A DNA stretch of 64,000 bases, from assembly GCF_039540515.1 (NCBI RefSeq), contig NZ_BAABFA010000018.1, positions 84,593 to 148,592 on the forward strand. Reading direction: 5' to 3'. The notes under the pieces were generated by a model. It was given only the letters and a program-made list of their open reading frames with translations. It was not told the DNA's origin and made no database searches. This DNA comes from Nemorincola caseinilytica (GTDB lineage: Bacteria; Bacteroidota; Bacteroidia; Chitinophagales; Chitinophagaceae). Below are positions 1 to 9,408 of this stretch, piece after piece. How positions within the stretch are numbered: the stretch's first letter is position 1; each line of letters opens with the position of its first letter. Position numbers and translations under genes: made by a program.

Positions 1-1
1 A

Positions 2-835
2 GTGGCAGGTAATGTGACCATCACATATGTAACGGCGCCAAGTGTCTTTGGCTGTACCAATAAGACGACCTACCTGCTGAGTATATATACGATAGCGCCA
101 TTCCTGATCAATGAGACGGTGAACGATACGCGCTGCTATGGCACCACTGATGGCAGTATATCGGTGGGACTTACAGGTGGTACCGGGCCATGGAGCTACC
201 AATGGACCACTGGCGCGACATCGCCGGACATAAGCGGGCTGGCACCGGGCAGCTATGGTGTGAACGTGACCGACAACAGCAACGGCTGCCAGAAAAGCGA
301 AGGCTATACCGTGAAGGAACCCGACTCGCTAAGCATAACACCCGATGTGAAGGACGAGCTGTGTAAGATGGCCAACGGATCGGCTATAGTTGCGGTGAAC
401 GGCGGCAGGGCGCCCTATAGTTTCCAGTGGTTCGATAATAGTACTGCCGACCGTGCAGAGAACCTGAGACGCGGCAGTTATGCAGTAACGGTGCGAGATA
501 AGAACCTGTGCGAAAAGAGCACAACGATAGACATACTGGAAGGAGACTGTGACGAAATAGATGTGAACACAGGTATATCGCCGAACGGAGATGGTGTGAA
601 CGAGTACTGGGTGATAAAGGGGCTGCATAACTATCCAGATAATGTGGTGCAGCTATTCGATAAATGGGGAGACATGGTGTACGAGAAACACAACTACGAT
701 AACAAATGGGATGGCCGCGGCAGAACAGGTATGCCTGTGCCTGACGGTACCTATTTTTATGTGATAAAGCTGAACGCCAAAAATGGTACGGGTGGTAAAG
801 ACGTGTTCACAGGTACTATACTGGTAAAACGATGA
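2..835 (+). CDS. T9SS-sorted adhesin with SprB repeats, C-terminal part
   Basis: The gene starts left of the window; only the last 277 codons are visible. Two SprB-type repeats can be read (about residues 40-95 and 115-180), each with Cys near its ends and a G-G-x-x-P-[YW]-[ST]-[YF]-x-W core. The last 85 residues form a gliding-motility CHU_C domain (ISPNGDGVNEYW near its start, ending in V-K-R), the type B signal by which type IX secretion exports and anchors cell-surface proteins. The protein is therefore probably a large surface adhesin. Only 4 nt separate it from the next gene, a PorP/SprF homologue, which is the usual partner arrangement. The SprB and CHU_C assignments are clear; the ligand is unknown. 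Confidence 0.9.
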   Translation: MAGNVTITYVTAPSVFGCTNKTTYLLSIYTIAPFLINETVNDTRCYGTTDGSISVGLTGGTGPWSYQWTTGATSPDISGLAPGSYGVNVTDNSNGCQKSEGYTVKEPDSLSITPDVKDELCKMANGSAIVAVNGGRAPYSFQWFDNSTADRAENLRRGSYAVTVRDKNLCEKSTTIDILEGDCDEIDVNTGISPNGDGVNEYWVIKGLHNYPDNVVQLFDKWGDMVYEKHNYDNKWDGRGRTGMPVPDGTYFYVIKLNAKNGTGGKDVFTGTILVKR

Positions 836-839
836 TACT

Positions 840-1799
840 ATGAGCCTGAGAAGATATTTGATACTCTTACTGTTCTGCGCGGGCACTTTTACGAAGGCAT
901 CGGCGCAGAGCGACCTTCACTATACCATGTTCCTGTACAATAAGCTGCTGTACAACCCCGGCTATACAGGCAGCAGGGATGTGACATCCATCAATGCCTG
1001 CTACCGAAACCAGTGGACGGGTATAAACGGCGCTCCCAAGACCTTCAATGTGACACTGGATGCGCCTGTCGGCAACTATATGAGGCCCTTCCGAAAGGTG
1101 GCGGCAGGGGGTAGCATATCCAGCGAATCGATAGGTGTGGAGCGCTATACCAACCTGATGGGCTACTATGCGTACCGACTGCGGATAAAGGATATGGTGC
1201 TGTCTATGGGGCTGCGTGGTGGGTTGAAAACATATAGCGCCGACTACGGGCAACTGAACCTATCGCAGATGAACGATGCTACGTTCACCCGCGATGTAAG
1301 GGGAGCGCTCCTGCCCAATGCGGGCGCGGGCGTGTACCTGTATGGAGAGAATTTCTATGCCGGGGTATCGGTGCCGAACCTGTTCCAGAACTACTACGAC
1401 AAGACGCAAAGCTTGGCCTCTGTAGCCAAAGAGATACGTGGATACTATGGCTGTGCCGGCTATGTATTTACCGTGAACGATATAGTGAAGATAGAGCCAC
1501 AGGTGCTGATGCGCTATGCGGGGAATGGCAAATACAACCTGCCCTTCAACGGCGACCTGAACGTATCGGGTATATTCTATGACAGGCTGCTGGTGGGTGT
1601 AACGTACCGTACCGACATGTCGTTCGAGGGTATAGTGCATATACAGGCCACCAGGAACATCAATGTGGGCTATGCCTACGACTACCTGGTATCGGGCCTG
1701 CGGCAGTACGATAAGGGCACACATGAGATAGTAGTAGGCTTCGACCTGATCCGTGATAACTCGAAATATGTCACCCCGCGTATCATACGCGCATTCTGA
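840..1799 (+). CDS. PorP/SprF family type IX secretion membrane protein
   Basis: 319 aa with an N-terminal signal peptide ending near ASAQ (residue 23). The opening of the mature protein (SDLHYTMFLYN, then LLYNPGYTGS) is the hallmark of the PorP/SprF family, outer-membrane beta-barrel proteins that help deliver a CHU_C-tagged partner through the T9SS. Alternating aromatic and polar strands continue to the C-terminus, as expected of a barrel. It follows the adhesin by 4 nt and is followed by a TPR-PD40 gene 10 nt later, so the three are very probably one operon. SprF-like proteins are often dedicated to the adjacent adhesin; that pairing is inferred here from position. Confidence 0.92.
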   Translation: MSLRRYLILLLFCAGTFTKASAQSDLHYTMFLYNKLLYNPGYTGSRDVTSINACYRNQWTGINGAPKTFNVTLDAPVGNYMRPFRKVAAGGSISSESIGVERYTNLMGYYAYRLRIKDMVLSMGLRGGLKTYSADYGQLNLSQMNDATFTRDVRGALLPNAGAGVYLYGENFYAGVSVPNLFQNYYDKTQSLASVAKEIRGYYGCAGYVFTVNDIVKIEPQVLMRYAGNGKYNLPFNGDLNVSGIFYDRLLVGVTYRTDMSFEGIVHIQATRNINVGYAYDYLVSGLRQYDKGTHEIVVGFDLIRDNSKYVTPRIIRAF

Positions 1800-1809
1800 T
1801 ACCCGGCCT

Positions 1810-3105
1810 ATGAAAAAAGCATTACTGATAATGGCCTTTGCGGCACAGGCACTATGCGGTAGCACAGTGTATGCCCGGGATAATATGGACCTGATAAGGG
1901 CGGACTATTACTTTACGCATCTTGCTTTCTACAAGGCCATACCATACTACGAAAAGCTGGCAGAGAATGGCGGTACAGCTTACCTGTACGCGCGCCTGGG
2001 CGATTGCTACAGGCTGACGGGCGATATAGCAAAGGCCGAAGAGTATTACCGGAAGGTGATAGAGATGAAAAAAGTGACGGACCCGCTGCGGCTGAAATAT
2101 GGCAAGGTGCTGATGCAACTGCAGCAGTACGACTCTGCATCGCGATGGCTGAAGGAATTTGCGGCCAATAATCCCAGGGACCGCCGTGCAGTGAACCTGG
2201 TGGAAGGCTGCCGCATAGCGCCGGGTATGCTGCGGTCGCCCAACAGGGGTACGCCGGCGCTGCTGGATGTGAATACCGACAGGTCGGAGTTCGGGCCTAC
2301 GTTCTGGAACGGCAACCTCGTTTTTGCATCCGATACGGCCATAGGTGTGCACAAGCGACAGAGCGCATGGTCGGGCAACTCGTGCTATAATATCTATGCC
2401 GTGCCATGCGATGGCTCGGGCAATTGTGGTACAGAGGCGGTGACACTGGGCGCAGCAGGTAAGGTGAACATAGAATGGCATAACGGGCCTGCCACCTTCA
2501 ATGCCACGGGCGATACCATGTATTTTACCCGCACGCGCTACAACGAAAAATTCTTCAGCCGCGGTGCAGTGCCTAATAAGGACTCTGTGGTGGTGCTGGA
2601 AATGATGATGGCCACAGAGTATGACGATGCCACACACAAGTTCACTAAGGTAAAGCCCATGGCCTTTAACAGGCAGAGCCATTCCGTAGCGCATCCTACC
2701 ATAAGCGCCGATGGCAGTACCATGATATTCTCTTCCACGGCCAGCGGCAATGGCTCGGATATGTATATGAGCCACCGCAATAAAAAAGGCAAGTGGATGA
2801 AGCCCGTGAACCTGGGCCCGAACGTGAATACCGAGGGAGAGGAGGTATTTCCTTACCTGGTGAATGATACCACGCTGATATTCGCATCTGACGGGCATGC
2901 GGGTCTTGGCGGGCTGGATATCTTTATATCACATTGGGACAGGGAAAAGAGTGTCTTCCTGCCGCCGGTGAATATGGGAGCGCCTGTCAATTCATCGTAC
3001 GATGATATATCTATGGCGCTGTCTGCCGAGGGCTCGGGTTACTTCTCATCCAACAGGCCGGCTGCTTTTGCCAGCGACAATATCTACTATTACAGGAAGG
3101 ATTAG
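1810..3105 (+). CDS. Secreted TPR and PD40 (WD40-like) repeat protein
   Basis: 431 aa from the ATG at 1810, which gives a clean signal peptide (MKKALLIMAFAAQALCGS); the frame stays open further upstream, but that part overlaps the PorP gene. Residues about 30-130 contain TPR-like helices (YARLGDCYRLTGDIAKAEEY). The remainder has PD40 beta-propeller blades with the signatures SADGSTMIFSS and FASDGHAGLGGLDIF. This is the front half of the PorE/SprE-like proteins found near T9SS genes, but the C-terminal OmpA peptidoglycan-binding domain of the full-length family is absent. As the third gene of the adhesin-PorP operon it is probably a periplasmic accessory factor; the function is inferred. Confidence 0.85.
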   Translation: MKKALLIMAFAAQALCGSTVYARDNMDLIRADYYFTHLAFYKAIPYYEKLAENGGTAYLYARLGDCYRLTGDIAKAEEYYRKVIEMKKVTDPLRLKYGKVLMQLQQYDSASRWLKEFAANNPRDRRAVNLVEGCRIAPGMLRSPNRGTPALLDVNTDRSEFGPTFWNGNLVFASDTAIGVHKRQSAWSGNSCYNIYAVPCDGSGNCGTEAVTLGAAGKVNIEWHNGPATFNATGDTMYFTRTRYNEKFFSRGAVPNKDSVVVLEMMMATEYDDATHKFTKVKPMAFNRQSHSVAHPTISADGSTMIFSSTASGNGSDMYMSHRNKKGKWMKPVNLGPNVNTEGEEVFPYLVNDTTLIFASDGHAGLGGLDIFISHWDREKSVFLPPVNMGAPVNSSYDDISMALSAEGSGYFSSNRPAAFASDNIYYYRKD

Positions 3106-3193
3106 GCTTTGGCGGCCGTATGTGTACAATTCCCCCGCATAAGGTGAAAACATGACGGGAACTATTACCTTTATTTACACAAAAATACAATTG

Positions 3194-4969
3194 ATGAGAA
3201 AATTCATGGCCGCGCTGGGTATGTCGGCATTGCTGGTGTCCTGCGGGGGCGAAAGCGGCAAGCAGGAAGCTAAGAAGAACAACGGCACCGCACTGGCCGA
3301 AATGCTGGGCAGGTACTGGGAGGACCGGCTGCAGCTTTTCCCGGTAGAGGCGACAGGTATAGGCGATACGCGCTACAACGACCGCCTGACCATAACCATA
3401 GCACAGAGCTTTCGCGATAGCCTGGACCGCTTCTATGGCCGCTACCTGGGCGAGGCGGAACAGATAGATACCGCAGGGCTTTCGGCCGATGATAAGATGA
3501 GCTGGCGGCTCTTCTGCCACGAGATGCGCATGGGTATGGAGGGTTTGAAGTACCCCTCGCACCTGCTGCCCATATCGCAGTTCTGGGCCTTCACGCTGGA
3601 GCTGCCGCAACTGGGCTCGGGTTCGGGCAACCAGCCGTTCAAGACCATTGCCGACCATGACAACTGGCTAAAGCGCCTGGCCGCAGTGCCCGCATGGGCC
3701 GATACTGCCATAGCCAATATGCGCAAAGGCACGGAGACGGGCTGGGTGCTGCCACGCAGCCTGGTGGTGAAGATACTGCCACAGCTAAAGGCAGTGGTAG
3801 CGGCCAATGAGGAGGCCAGTATATTCTACGGCCCTATGAAGATGCTGCCCGAGGGCACCAGCGATGCCGACAAGAAAAGGCTGGATGCTGCCTACAGGGA
3901 GGCGATAAAGAACATAGTGAACCCGACATACACCCGCCTGCACGATTTCTTTGAGAAAGAATACCTGCCCAAGGCGCGTGGCGGTAGCGGTATAAAGGAA
4001 ATGCCCGGTGGCGAGGACTATTACAAATATTGTATACGCCTGTGGACCACCACCGACCTTTCGCCCGATAGTATATACAACATAGGCCTGGCCGAGGTGG
4101 CACGCATAGAGGCCGAAATGAACAAGGTAAAAGACCAGGTAGGGTATAAGGGTACGCTGCAGAGCTTCTTCAAGTTCATAAGCGACGATAAGAAGTTCTT
4201 CCCCTTTACCGAGCCAAAGCAGGTGATAGACAGTTTCTGGGCGATAAAGAAGCAGGAAGACCCGCAACTGAAAAAATTGTTCAACAATGTGCCGAAAACG
4301 CAGTTCACCATCAGGCAGACGGAGGCCTTCCGTGCGGCATCGGCCAGTGCAGAGTATAACCAGGGTTCTGAGGACGGTACCCGCCCGGGCATATTCTATG
4401 TGCCTATAGTGGACGCACGAAAGTATAATTGTGTAGGTATGAGCACCCTCTTCCTGCACGAGGCCATACCGGGCCACCATTACCAGATATCGCTGCAGCA
4501 GGAGAACAAGGACCTGCCTGCTTTCCGCCGCTTTCTGTGGTATGGCGCCTATGGCGAGGGATGGGCGCATTATTGCGAGACCCTTGGTACCGACCTGGGG
4601 CTGTATGGCGATCCGTACCAGTACTTCGGTCACCTGAGCGATGGCATACACCGCGCCATTCGCCTGGTAGTGGACGTGGGTATGCACCACAAGGGCATGA
4701 CGCGTGAGGAGGCCATAAAGTATATGCTGCAGCACGAGCTGGTGAGCGAGGCCGAGGCAACTGCAGAGATAGAGCGCTATATGGCCATACCGGGCCAGGC
4801 GCTGTCTTACAAGATAGGGCAGATGACCATAAGCGGCGAGCGCCGTAAATATGAGCAGCAGATGGGCGGCAAATTCAACATAGCGTCATTTCATGACGAG
4901 GTGCTGATAGATGGCTGTGTGCCGCTGAATGTGCTGCGCGAGAAGCTGGCCGCATGGAGCACGAAGTAA
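3194..4969 (+). CDS. DUF885 family lipoprotein, putative metallopeptidase
   Basis: 591 aa. The ATG at 3194 gives a lipoprotein signal with lipobox L-V-S-C at Cys17; an ATG 42 nt upstream would only add a non-signal extension. The DUF885 signature HEAIPGHH lies at residues 422-429, followed by GEGWAHYCE about 30 residues on, a zinc HExxxGH arrangement with a likely downstream acidic ligand. Family members are putative peptidases of unknown substrate. The lipobox suggests anchoring in the cell envelope. It is separated by 88 nt from the PorP operon and is convergent with the histidine kinase downstream, so it is probably transcribed alone. Confidence 0.88.
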   Translation: MRKFMAALGMSALLVSCGGESGKQEAKKNNGTALAEMLGRYWEDRLQLFPVEATGIGDTRYNDRLTITIAQSFRDSLDRFYGRYLGEAEQIDTAGLSADDKMSWRLFCHEMRMGMEGLKYPSHLLPISQFWAFTLELPQLGSGSGNQPFKTIADHDNWLKRLAAVPAWADTAIANMRKGTETGWVLPRSLVVKILPQLKAVVAANEEASIFYGPMKMLPEGTSDADKKRLDAAYREAIKNIVNPTYTRLHDFFEKEYLPKARGGSGIKEMPGGEDYYKYCIRLWTTTDLSPDSIYNIGLAEVARIEAEMNKVKDQVGYKGTLQSFFKFISDDKKFFPFTEPKQVIDSFWAIKKQEDPQLKKLFNNVPKTQFTIRQTEAFRAASASAEYNQGSEDGTRPGIFYVPIVDARKYNCVGMSTLFLHEAIPGHHYQISLQQENKDLPAFRRFLWYGAYGEGWAHYCETLGTDLGLYGDPYQYFGHLSDGIHRAIRLVVDVGMHHKGMTREEAIKYMLQHELVSEAEATAEIERYMAIPGQALSYKIGQMTISGERRKYEQQMGGKFNIASFHDEVLIDGCVPLNVLREKLAAWSTK

Positions 4970-4999
4970 GGAGTTTGAAAAGATATAGATACAGGGAGA

Positions 5000-6244
5000 T
5001 CAGAAGGTGACGATGAACTCGGAGCCTTCGTTCTCCCTGCTTTTTACCTGTATGCTGCCACCGAACGATTCGATCTGCGCACGGGTGATGTAAAGGCCCA
5101 CGCCCTTGCTGTCGGGCCGTTTGTGGAACACCTGGTTCAGCTTGAATATCTTGTTGCCATATTTCACAAGGTCTATACCCAGGCCGTTGTCCTTTACCGA
5201 TAGCACTATCTTGCCATCCTGCTCGTAGGTGCGCAGCAGTATGTCGGGTATGCGGTCGGGACTTATGTATTTCAGGGCATTGCTCAGCAGGTTGTAGATG
5301 ATGCTTTCGAGGAAGACCTTCGGGTAGTGTATCTTTTTTATCTCCAGTTCCAGCTGCACGAAGGCTCCTGTTTCGAAGATGGTACTGTTCAGTTGGTCCA
5401 GTATCTCGTGGCACATGGCATATACGTCACAGTCGTCGAAGGGTATCTCGCGCGACATGCTGATGCGTACCACATCCATCAGCGTGTTCAGGCTGGTGAC
5501 CAGCGAGCCGCTGCCCTCCTTCAGGTACTGTACTATCTCTTCCATCTCCAGGCGCAGGCCGTCGGTATCCTTCTCTTCGTACTTGTCCTTCAGCATATCT
5601 ACCAGCAGCACTATGTTGTTGGCAGGGCCGCGCAGGTTGTGCGCTATTATGTGGTTCAGCTCTTCCAGTTGGTCGATGCGATTGATGAGGCCGCTGCGTA
5701 TGGCTTCCAGCTCGCTGTTCTTGCGGTTCAGCTCATCGGTGAGGTTCTTGCGCCGGGTTATATCTACTACCTGCAGCACATAGTGCTGTAGCTGGCCGGC
5801 TTCGTTATACACCTTCGATACCGTATGCATGCCCCACAGTATGGTGTTCTGCTTGCTTATGTAGCGTTTTTCCAGGCTGTAGTAATTCAGCACATTTGTC
5901 AGCATCCTGTTCAGCAGCGAGCGGTCGTTCTGGTTGTCGTCGGGGTGGCCGAGGTCCAGAAAATTGAGGTCGGCCAGTTCTGCGCGGCTGTAGCCTACAA
6001 AGGTGCTAAGTGCATTATTTGCATCCAGTATATTACCATCGGGGGTGAGCAGGGCCATACCTATGCCCGAGTAGTCGAATGCGCTTTTAAAGGTCTCGCG
6101 GTAGTCGTATACATGTTTGTATATCTTCTCGTTGTACCTTATGGTCTCCTTCGTTTTCTTCTTGGTAACACGGCCATACATTGCGGCATCTTTTTTCGAC
6201 GTTGCTTTCTGGTCGGTACCGTGCTGTTCGGTCTGCTCACTCAT
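5000..6244 (-). CDS. PAS-domain sensor histidine kinase, cytoplasmic
   Basis: 414 aa, with no membrane segment or signal peptide. A PAS domain spans about residues 50-165 (AFDYSGIGMALLTPDG at its start). A short coiled linker leads to the dimerisation helix with the phospho-acceptor His202 in AHNLRGP, an H-box typical of the Bacteroidota PAS kinases. The HATPase domain has an N-box (NLLSNALKY), G1 (VKDNGLGID) and G2 (KGVGLYI). No response regulator is adjacent, so it is an orphan kinase; its signal, sensed in the cytoplasm, and its partner are unknown. It ends 31 nt from the convergent DUF885 gene. Confidence 0.9.
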   Translation of the reverse strand: MSEQTEQHGTDQKATSKKDAAMYGRVTKKKTKETIRYNEKIYKHVYDYRETFKSAFDYSGIGMALLTPDGNILDANNALSTFVGYSRAELADLNFLDLGHPDDNQNDRSLLNRMLTNVLNYYSLEKRYISKQNTILWGMHTVSKVYNEAGQLQHYVLQVVDITRRKNLTDELNRKNSELEAIRSGLINRIDQLEELNHIIAHNLRGPANNIVLLVDMLKDKYEEKDTDGLRLEMEEIVQYLKEGSGSLVTSLNTLMDVVRISMSREIPFDDCDVYAMCHEILDQLNSTIFETGAFVQLELEIKKIHYPKVFLESIIYNLLSNALKYISPDRIPDILLRTYEQDGKIVLSVKDNGLGIDLVKYGNKIFKLNQVFHKRPDSKGVGLYITRAQIESFGGSIQVKSRENEGSEFIVTF

Positions 6245-6432
6245 TTGCTGCGGTATAGTTTTGGTATGGTGCTTGTATAAGACAGCGGGTCGGGGCTAAA
6301 TAGAGAGTAAAGATAATTCAATACGATAAGCGAGCTATCAATACGAGCTGAAAAGAGATATAATTATTAATGTTTATTATGTTATGTGTTTATTTATGAG
6401 GTAAAATATACATTCATATATTCTTAAACGCC

Positions 6433-6456
6433 AAAGCCCGGTGCGTACCGGGCTTT
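6433..6456 (-). terminator. Hairpin downstream of the 6486-6908 gene
   Basis: A perfect 10-bp stem, AAAGCCCGGT (6433-6442) paired with ACCGGGCTTT (6447-6456), with a 4-nt loop. It lies just beyond the stop of the minus-strand gene at 6486. There is no strong T-run, so its strength is uncertain. Confidence 0.7.
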
Positions 6457-6485
6457 GAATATCATAGAAAAAAATGAGGTAGCTA

Positions 6486-6908
6486 TTATGGCTGGGCACC
6501 CTCTGCGGCAAAGTACTTGCCGTACTGCTCTTCGGTAAGCACACGCTTGTAGCCCCAGTCTCTTGCCATTTTCATTTGCAGGTGCTGGCCATTGCTTACC
6601 TGTGCACCACCGGCCGATGCCTGGTGCATCTGTTTTGCATAGTACATTTCGGCTTCATATACGCCCTTATACTGCTCTTCAGAGAGGCCATATCGCGTTT
6701 GGGCCGCGCGTGCAGCTTTTTCGGCATCTTTGGCAAAGTAGCTTGTGGGCTTATCTGTTGTTATCTCGGGGTAAGCAGAGGTCTTTGTTGCTGTGCCGGA
6801 ACTCGCGTTCGCCTGTGCCGATGAAGGCTTGTTGGTGACTTTCGATTGCGCGAACGATACCGCAGTTACAGAGGCGAGAAGCACACAAGTAGCTATCAGT
6901 TTTTTCAT
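6486..6908 (-). CDS. Small secreted protein of unknown function
   Basis: 140 aa beginning with a clear signal peptide (MKKLIATCVLLASVTAVSFAQ would be cleaved near residue 20). The next 30 residues are rich in Ser, Thr, Ala and Asn. The mature part has two related helical motifs, LSEEQYKGVYEAE and LTEEQYGKYFAAE, a pattern seen in small periplasmic Bacteroidota proteins that respond to stress or bind ligands. I do not recognise a named family. A terminator-like hairpin follows, and the upstream region is AT-rich, so it is probably a single-gene transcript. Confidence 0.7.
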   Translation of the reverse strand: MKKLIATCVLLASVTAVSFAQSKVTNKPSSAQANASSGTATKTSAYPEITTDKPTSYFAKDAEKAARAAQTRYGLSEEQYKGVYEAEMYYAKQMHQASAGGAQVSNGQHLQMKMARDWGYKRVLTEEQYGKYFAAEGAQP

Positions 6909-7010
6909 ATCAGTTGTATTGAATTGGTTTAAATGATGACGACTAAGTTAGTTTTTTTATGTGAGATATAATGAAAGTGTCGTTTTTTACTCCCAAAAAT
7001 ATCCTTATTC

Positions 7011-8240
7011 CTAATATACATCCTGGTATAAAAGGTACTTTTTTCTTATTTTTTTAAAAGCCTCCAGGTCGTTCTTCCATGATGCCCTTATATCTGCTTC
7101 CGGCACATTTTGCTTTATCTGTTCTTCCAAAATGGTGGTTCCTGCCAGCTTTGTAAAGAAAGACGTGAAAAAATTCTTTTTGGTTGGGTAGGACCGGTAA
7201 GCTTTTATCAGCCACTTCAGTTGCAGCTGTCCATCTTCCTCTTCGCGAAGGCCCAGTTCCTTTATATCGCCCAGTATCTCCCCATAGCATTTTTTGCCCT
7301 CGTAGGGGGGCGTTTTTGCTCCGGGGCCGCTGCGGGGGGTGAAGCTATGGTGCATGAGACCCTCGAATTCGGGGCAGCCATACTGCAGGAAGGGGAAGTA
7401 GGTGCCACGGCCTACACTGATGGTTGTACCTTCGAACAGGCACATAGATGGGTATGCATACACGGCCTCCATGGTGCGCAGGTTGGGCGAGGGGGGGACC
7501 GGCAATTGGTAGCGCTTGTAGTGGGTATAGTTCTTGCAGGGCACCACGTCGAATTTCAATTTACCGGCCCCGGCCACCCATTTTTCGCCGGCCAGCATCA
7601 GGGCATATTCGCCCGCCGTCATGCCATATACAATGGGTATGGGCTGCATGCCCACAAATGAGCGATGTTCTTTCTGTAGCACAGGGCCATCTACATAGTG
7701 GCCATTGGGGTTTGGCCGGTCCAGCACCAGCAGGTATACACCGGCATCGGCGCAGGCCTCCATGCAGTATTCCAGCGTAGATATGTAGGTATAGAAGCGT
7801 ACGCCTACATCCTGCAGGTCGTACACCAATGCATCTATATCCTTCAGGTATTCGGGTTTAGGCTTTTTATTGGCGCCATAGAGCGATATGACAGGTATGC
7901 CTGTAGCAGAGTCCACATCGTTGGCTATGTGCGCACCGGCATCGGCGCTGCCGCGAAAACCATGCTCGGGCACAAAGATGCGCACCACGTTCACGCCCTG
8001 CGCGCGCATTATATCCAGCAGCGATACGCCCCGGTACTCCGACGTCTGGTTGATGACGAGGCCTACGCGTTTGTCTTTCAGATGGCGCATATAGCCGCGG
8101 GGGTCGGCCGCGGCGGGCAGAATGGTGGTATCGGGTATGGCCCGGGCATGACCGCAGAAAAAGGCCGATACGAGCAGCAACAGGCAACAGATGTTCTTCA
8201 ATGCAAGGACGGATATACTACAAAAATAATGACACTTCAT
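7011..8240 (-). CDS. DUF1343 protein, NamZ-like exo-beta-N-acetylmuramidase
   Basis: 409 aa with an N-terminal hydrophobic export signal (about residues 15-34, ending HARA). The sequence follows the DUF1343 family closely: KRVGLVINQTS, FVPEHGFRG, DIDALVYDLQDVGVRFYTYI, VLDRPNPNG and GRGTYFPF. The family founder NamZ releases terminal N-acetylmuramic acid from peptidoglycan chains. The likely role is therefore recycling or scavenging of cell-wall sugars in the periplasm. Length is normal for the family. It stands alone, divergent from the FKBP gene with an 80-nt AT-rich spacer. The family assignment is firm; activity is inferred. Confidence 0.9.
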   Translation of the reverse strand: MKCHYFCSISVLALKNICCLLLLVSAFFCGHARAIPDTTILPAAADPRGYMRHLKDKRVGLVINQTSEYRGVSLLDIMRAQGVNVVRIFVPEHGFRGSADAGAHIANDVDSATGIPVISLYGANKKPKPEYLKDIDALVYDLQDVGVRFYTYISTLEYCMEACADAGVYLLVLDRPNPNGHYVDGPVLQKEHRSFVGMQPIPIVYGMTAGEYALMLAGEKWVAGAGKLKFDVVPCKNYTHYKRYQLPVPPSPNLRTMEAVYAYPSMCLFEGTTISVGRGTYFPFLQYGCPEFEGLMHHSFTPRSGPGAKTPPYEGKKCYGEILGDIKELGLREEEDGQLQLKWLIKAYRSYPTKKNFFTSFFTKLAGTTILEEQIKQNVPEADIRASWKNDLEAFKKIRKKYLLYQDVY

Positions 8241-8319
8241 ATCATTTGCAGACCTGTGATGATAATTATTGTTGTAACTTGCGTGTTCATTTTTTTCACA
8301 AATATCATAATATTACAAC

Positions 8320-8748
8320 ATGCAACAGGTAAAAGCAGGAGACAAGGTAAGTGTTCACTATCACGGCAAACTGACCGATGGCTCCGTATTCGATAGCTCG
8401 CAGGGCCGCGAACCGCTGAATTTCGTAGCCGGAAAGGGGCAGGTGATAAAAGGCTTTGACGAAGCGGTGATGAACATGCAGCCGGGCGATAAGAAAACAG
8501 TGCACATACCTGTTGCCGAGGCATATGGCCACCGCAACGAGGATATGGTAATGGACTACCCTGTGAGCGATTTCCCGGCCGATATGACACCACAGGTGGG
8601 CATGGAGCTGCAGATGGGCGACGACCAGGGCAATGTGTTCCCTGTAGTGATAACGCAGGTGAACGGCGATATGGTAAGGCTTGACGCCAACCATCCCCTT
8701 GCCGGCCAGGACCTCATATTCGATATAGAACTGGTATCCATAGACTAG
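8320..8748 (+). CDS. SlyD-like FKBP-type peptidyl-prolyl isomerase
   Basis: 142 aa with no signal peptide. The FKBP core VHYHGKLTDGSVFDSS and GKGQVIKGFDEAV is followed by the insert-in-flap arrangement of SlyD enzymes (AEAYGHRNEDMVMDYP, then VTQVNGDMVRLDANHPLAG near the end). It catalyses cis-trans isomerisation of prolyl bonds and acts as a chaperone in the cytoplasm. The histidine-rich metal-binding tail of E. coli SlyD is absent, as in many short family members. All six Ile codons are ATA, illustrating the codon habit of this genome. A strong terminator follows. Confidence 0.92.
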   Translation: MQQVKAGDKVSVHYHGKLTDGSVFDSSQGREPLNFVAGKGQVIKGFDEAVMNMQPGDKKTVHIPVAEAYGHRNEDMVMDYPVSDFPADMTPQVGMELQMGDDQGNVFPVVITQVNGDMVRLDANHPLAGQDLIFDIELVSID

Positions 8749-8775
8749 TACCGCTGCTGCTGTACCAATCATAAA

Positions 8776-8816
8776 CTCATAGCCGTTGCATATAGTGCGC
8801 AGCGGCTATGAGTTTT
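8776..8816 (+). terminator. Rho-independent terminator after the FKBP gene
   Basis: Stem CTCATAGCCG (8776-8785) paired with CGGCTATGAG (8803-8812), extendable inward by four pairs including one wobble, followed by TTTT. It lies 28 nt after the FKBP stop codon. Confidence 0.88.
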
Positions 8817-8837
8817 CTATTTCCGAAAGTTTATATC

Positions 8838-8845
8838 TAGCTTTG
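8838..8845 (+). promoter_or_regulatory. Bacteroidota -7 element, TAGCTTTG
   Basis: An exact TAnnTTTG match 20 nt before the ATG at 8866. No clear TTG is seen at -33, so the promoter is supported by the -7 box and position only. Confidence 0.5.
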
Positions 8846-8865
8846 TCCATCCATACAGGTATTCT

Positions 8866-9366
8866 ATGAAACTGAGATCCACACTACTTCTTGCTGCTAT
8901 ATTCCTTTGTTGCTCAAGTGTGTTCGCACAGGTAGAGGACTCTACCGCACCACCGGCAGACCTGCCCGAAGTTGTGGAGGCAGCGCCTACGCCTGCTGTG
9001 GCATCGGCAACGGACGCACCGGCCGCGGTGAAGAAGCCCGCAGTAGCGCCCAGGCCGCGCCCCGCAGCAGTGCAGGATACCATAAAGGGCAATGCGCGCA
9101 ACGATGTGTCTTTTGTGGCGCTGGAGGGCGGCTGTAGTGGCGAGATGAAGGGTATAGCCATCACCAATAAATCGGAGACGCGTACCATGATGGTGCGTGT
9201 GGATGTGTCTGTGATGTTCAACGGGCGTATGAGCAAAAAATCGACGCTGGTAGATAACCTGAGTCCCAAAGAGGTGCGTACCATAGGCTGCACAGGCTGT
9301 ATAGACAAGCCTACGGGCAAGGCCTGTACCTCTTACAAAATAATAGCGGCCGCCTTCAAGAATTGA
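8866..9366 (+). CDS. Secreted protein with Ala/Pro-rich linker, unknown function
   Basis: 166 aa. A signal peptide (ending VFAQ near residue 23) is followed by a roughly 45-residue Ala-Pro-Val-rich linker and then a compact domain from about residue 72. That domain contains four Cys (GGCSG, IGCTGC and KACTS) and a beta-rich stretch RTMMVRVDVSVMFNG. The pattern suggests a disulfide-bonded periplasmic or surface domain on a flexible tether, but no family is recognised. It has its own -7 promoter element and is bounded by a terminator upstream. Confidence 0.7.
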   Translation: MKLRSTLLLAAIFLCCSSVFAQVEDSTAPPADLPEVVEAAPTPAVASATDAPAAVKKPAVAPRPRPAAVQDTIKGNARNDVSFVALEGGCSGEMKGIAITNKSETRTMMVRVDVSVMFNGRMSKKSTLVDNLSPKEVRTIGCTGCIDKPTGKACTSYKIIAAAFKN

Positions 9367-9408
9367 TGCGGCCGCCGGTCAGTGTTGTTCCTGTTCTTCC
9401 TGTACTTT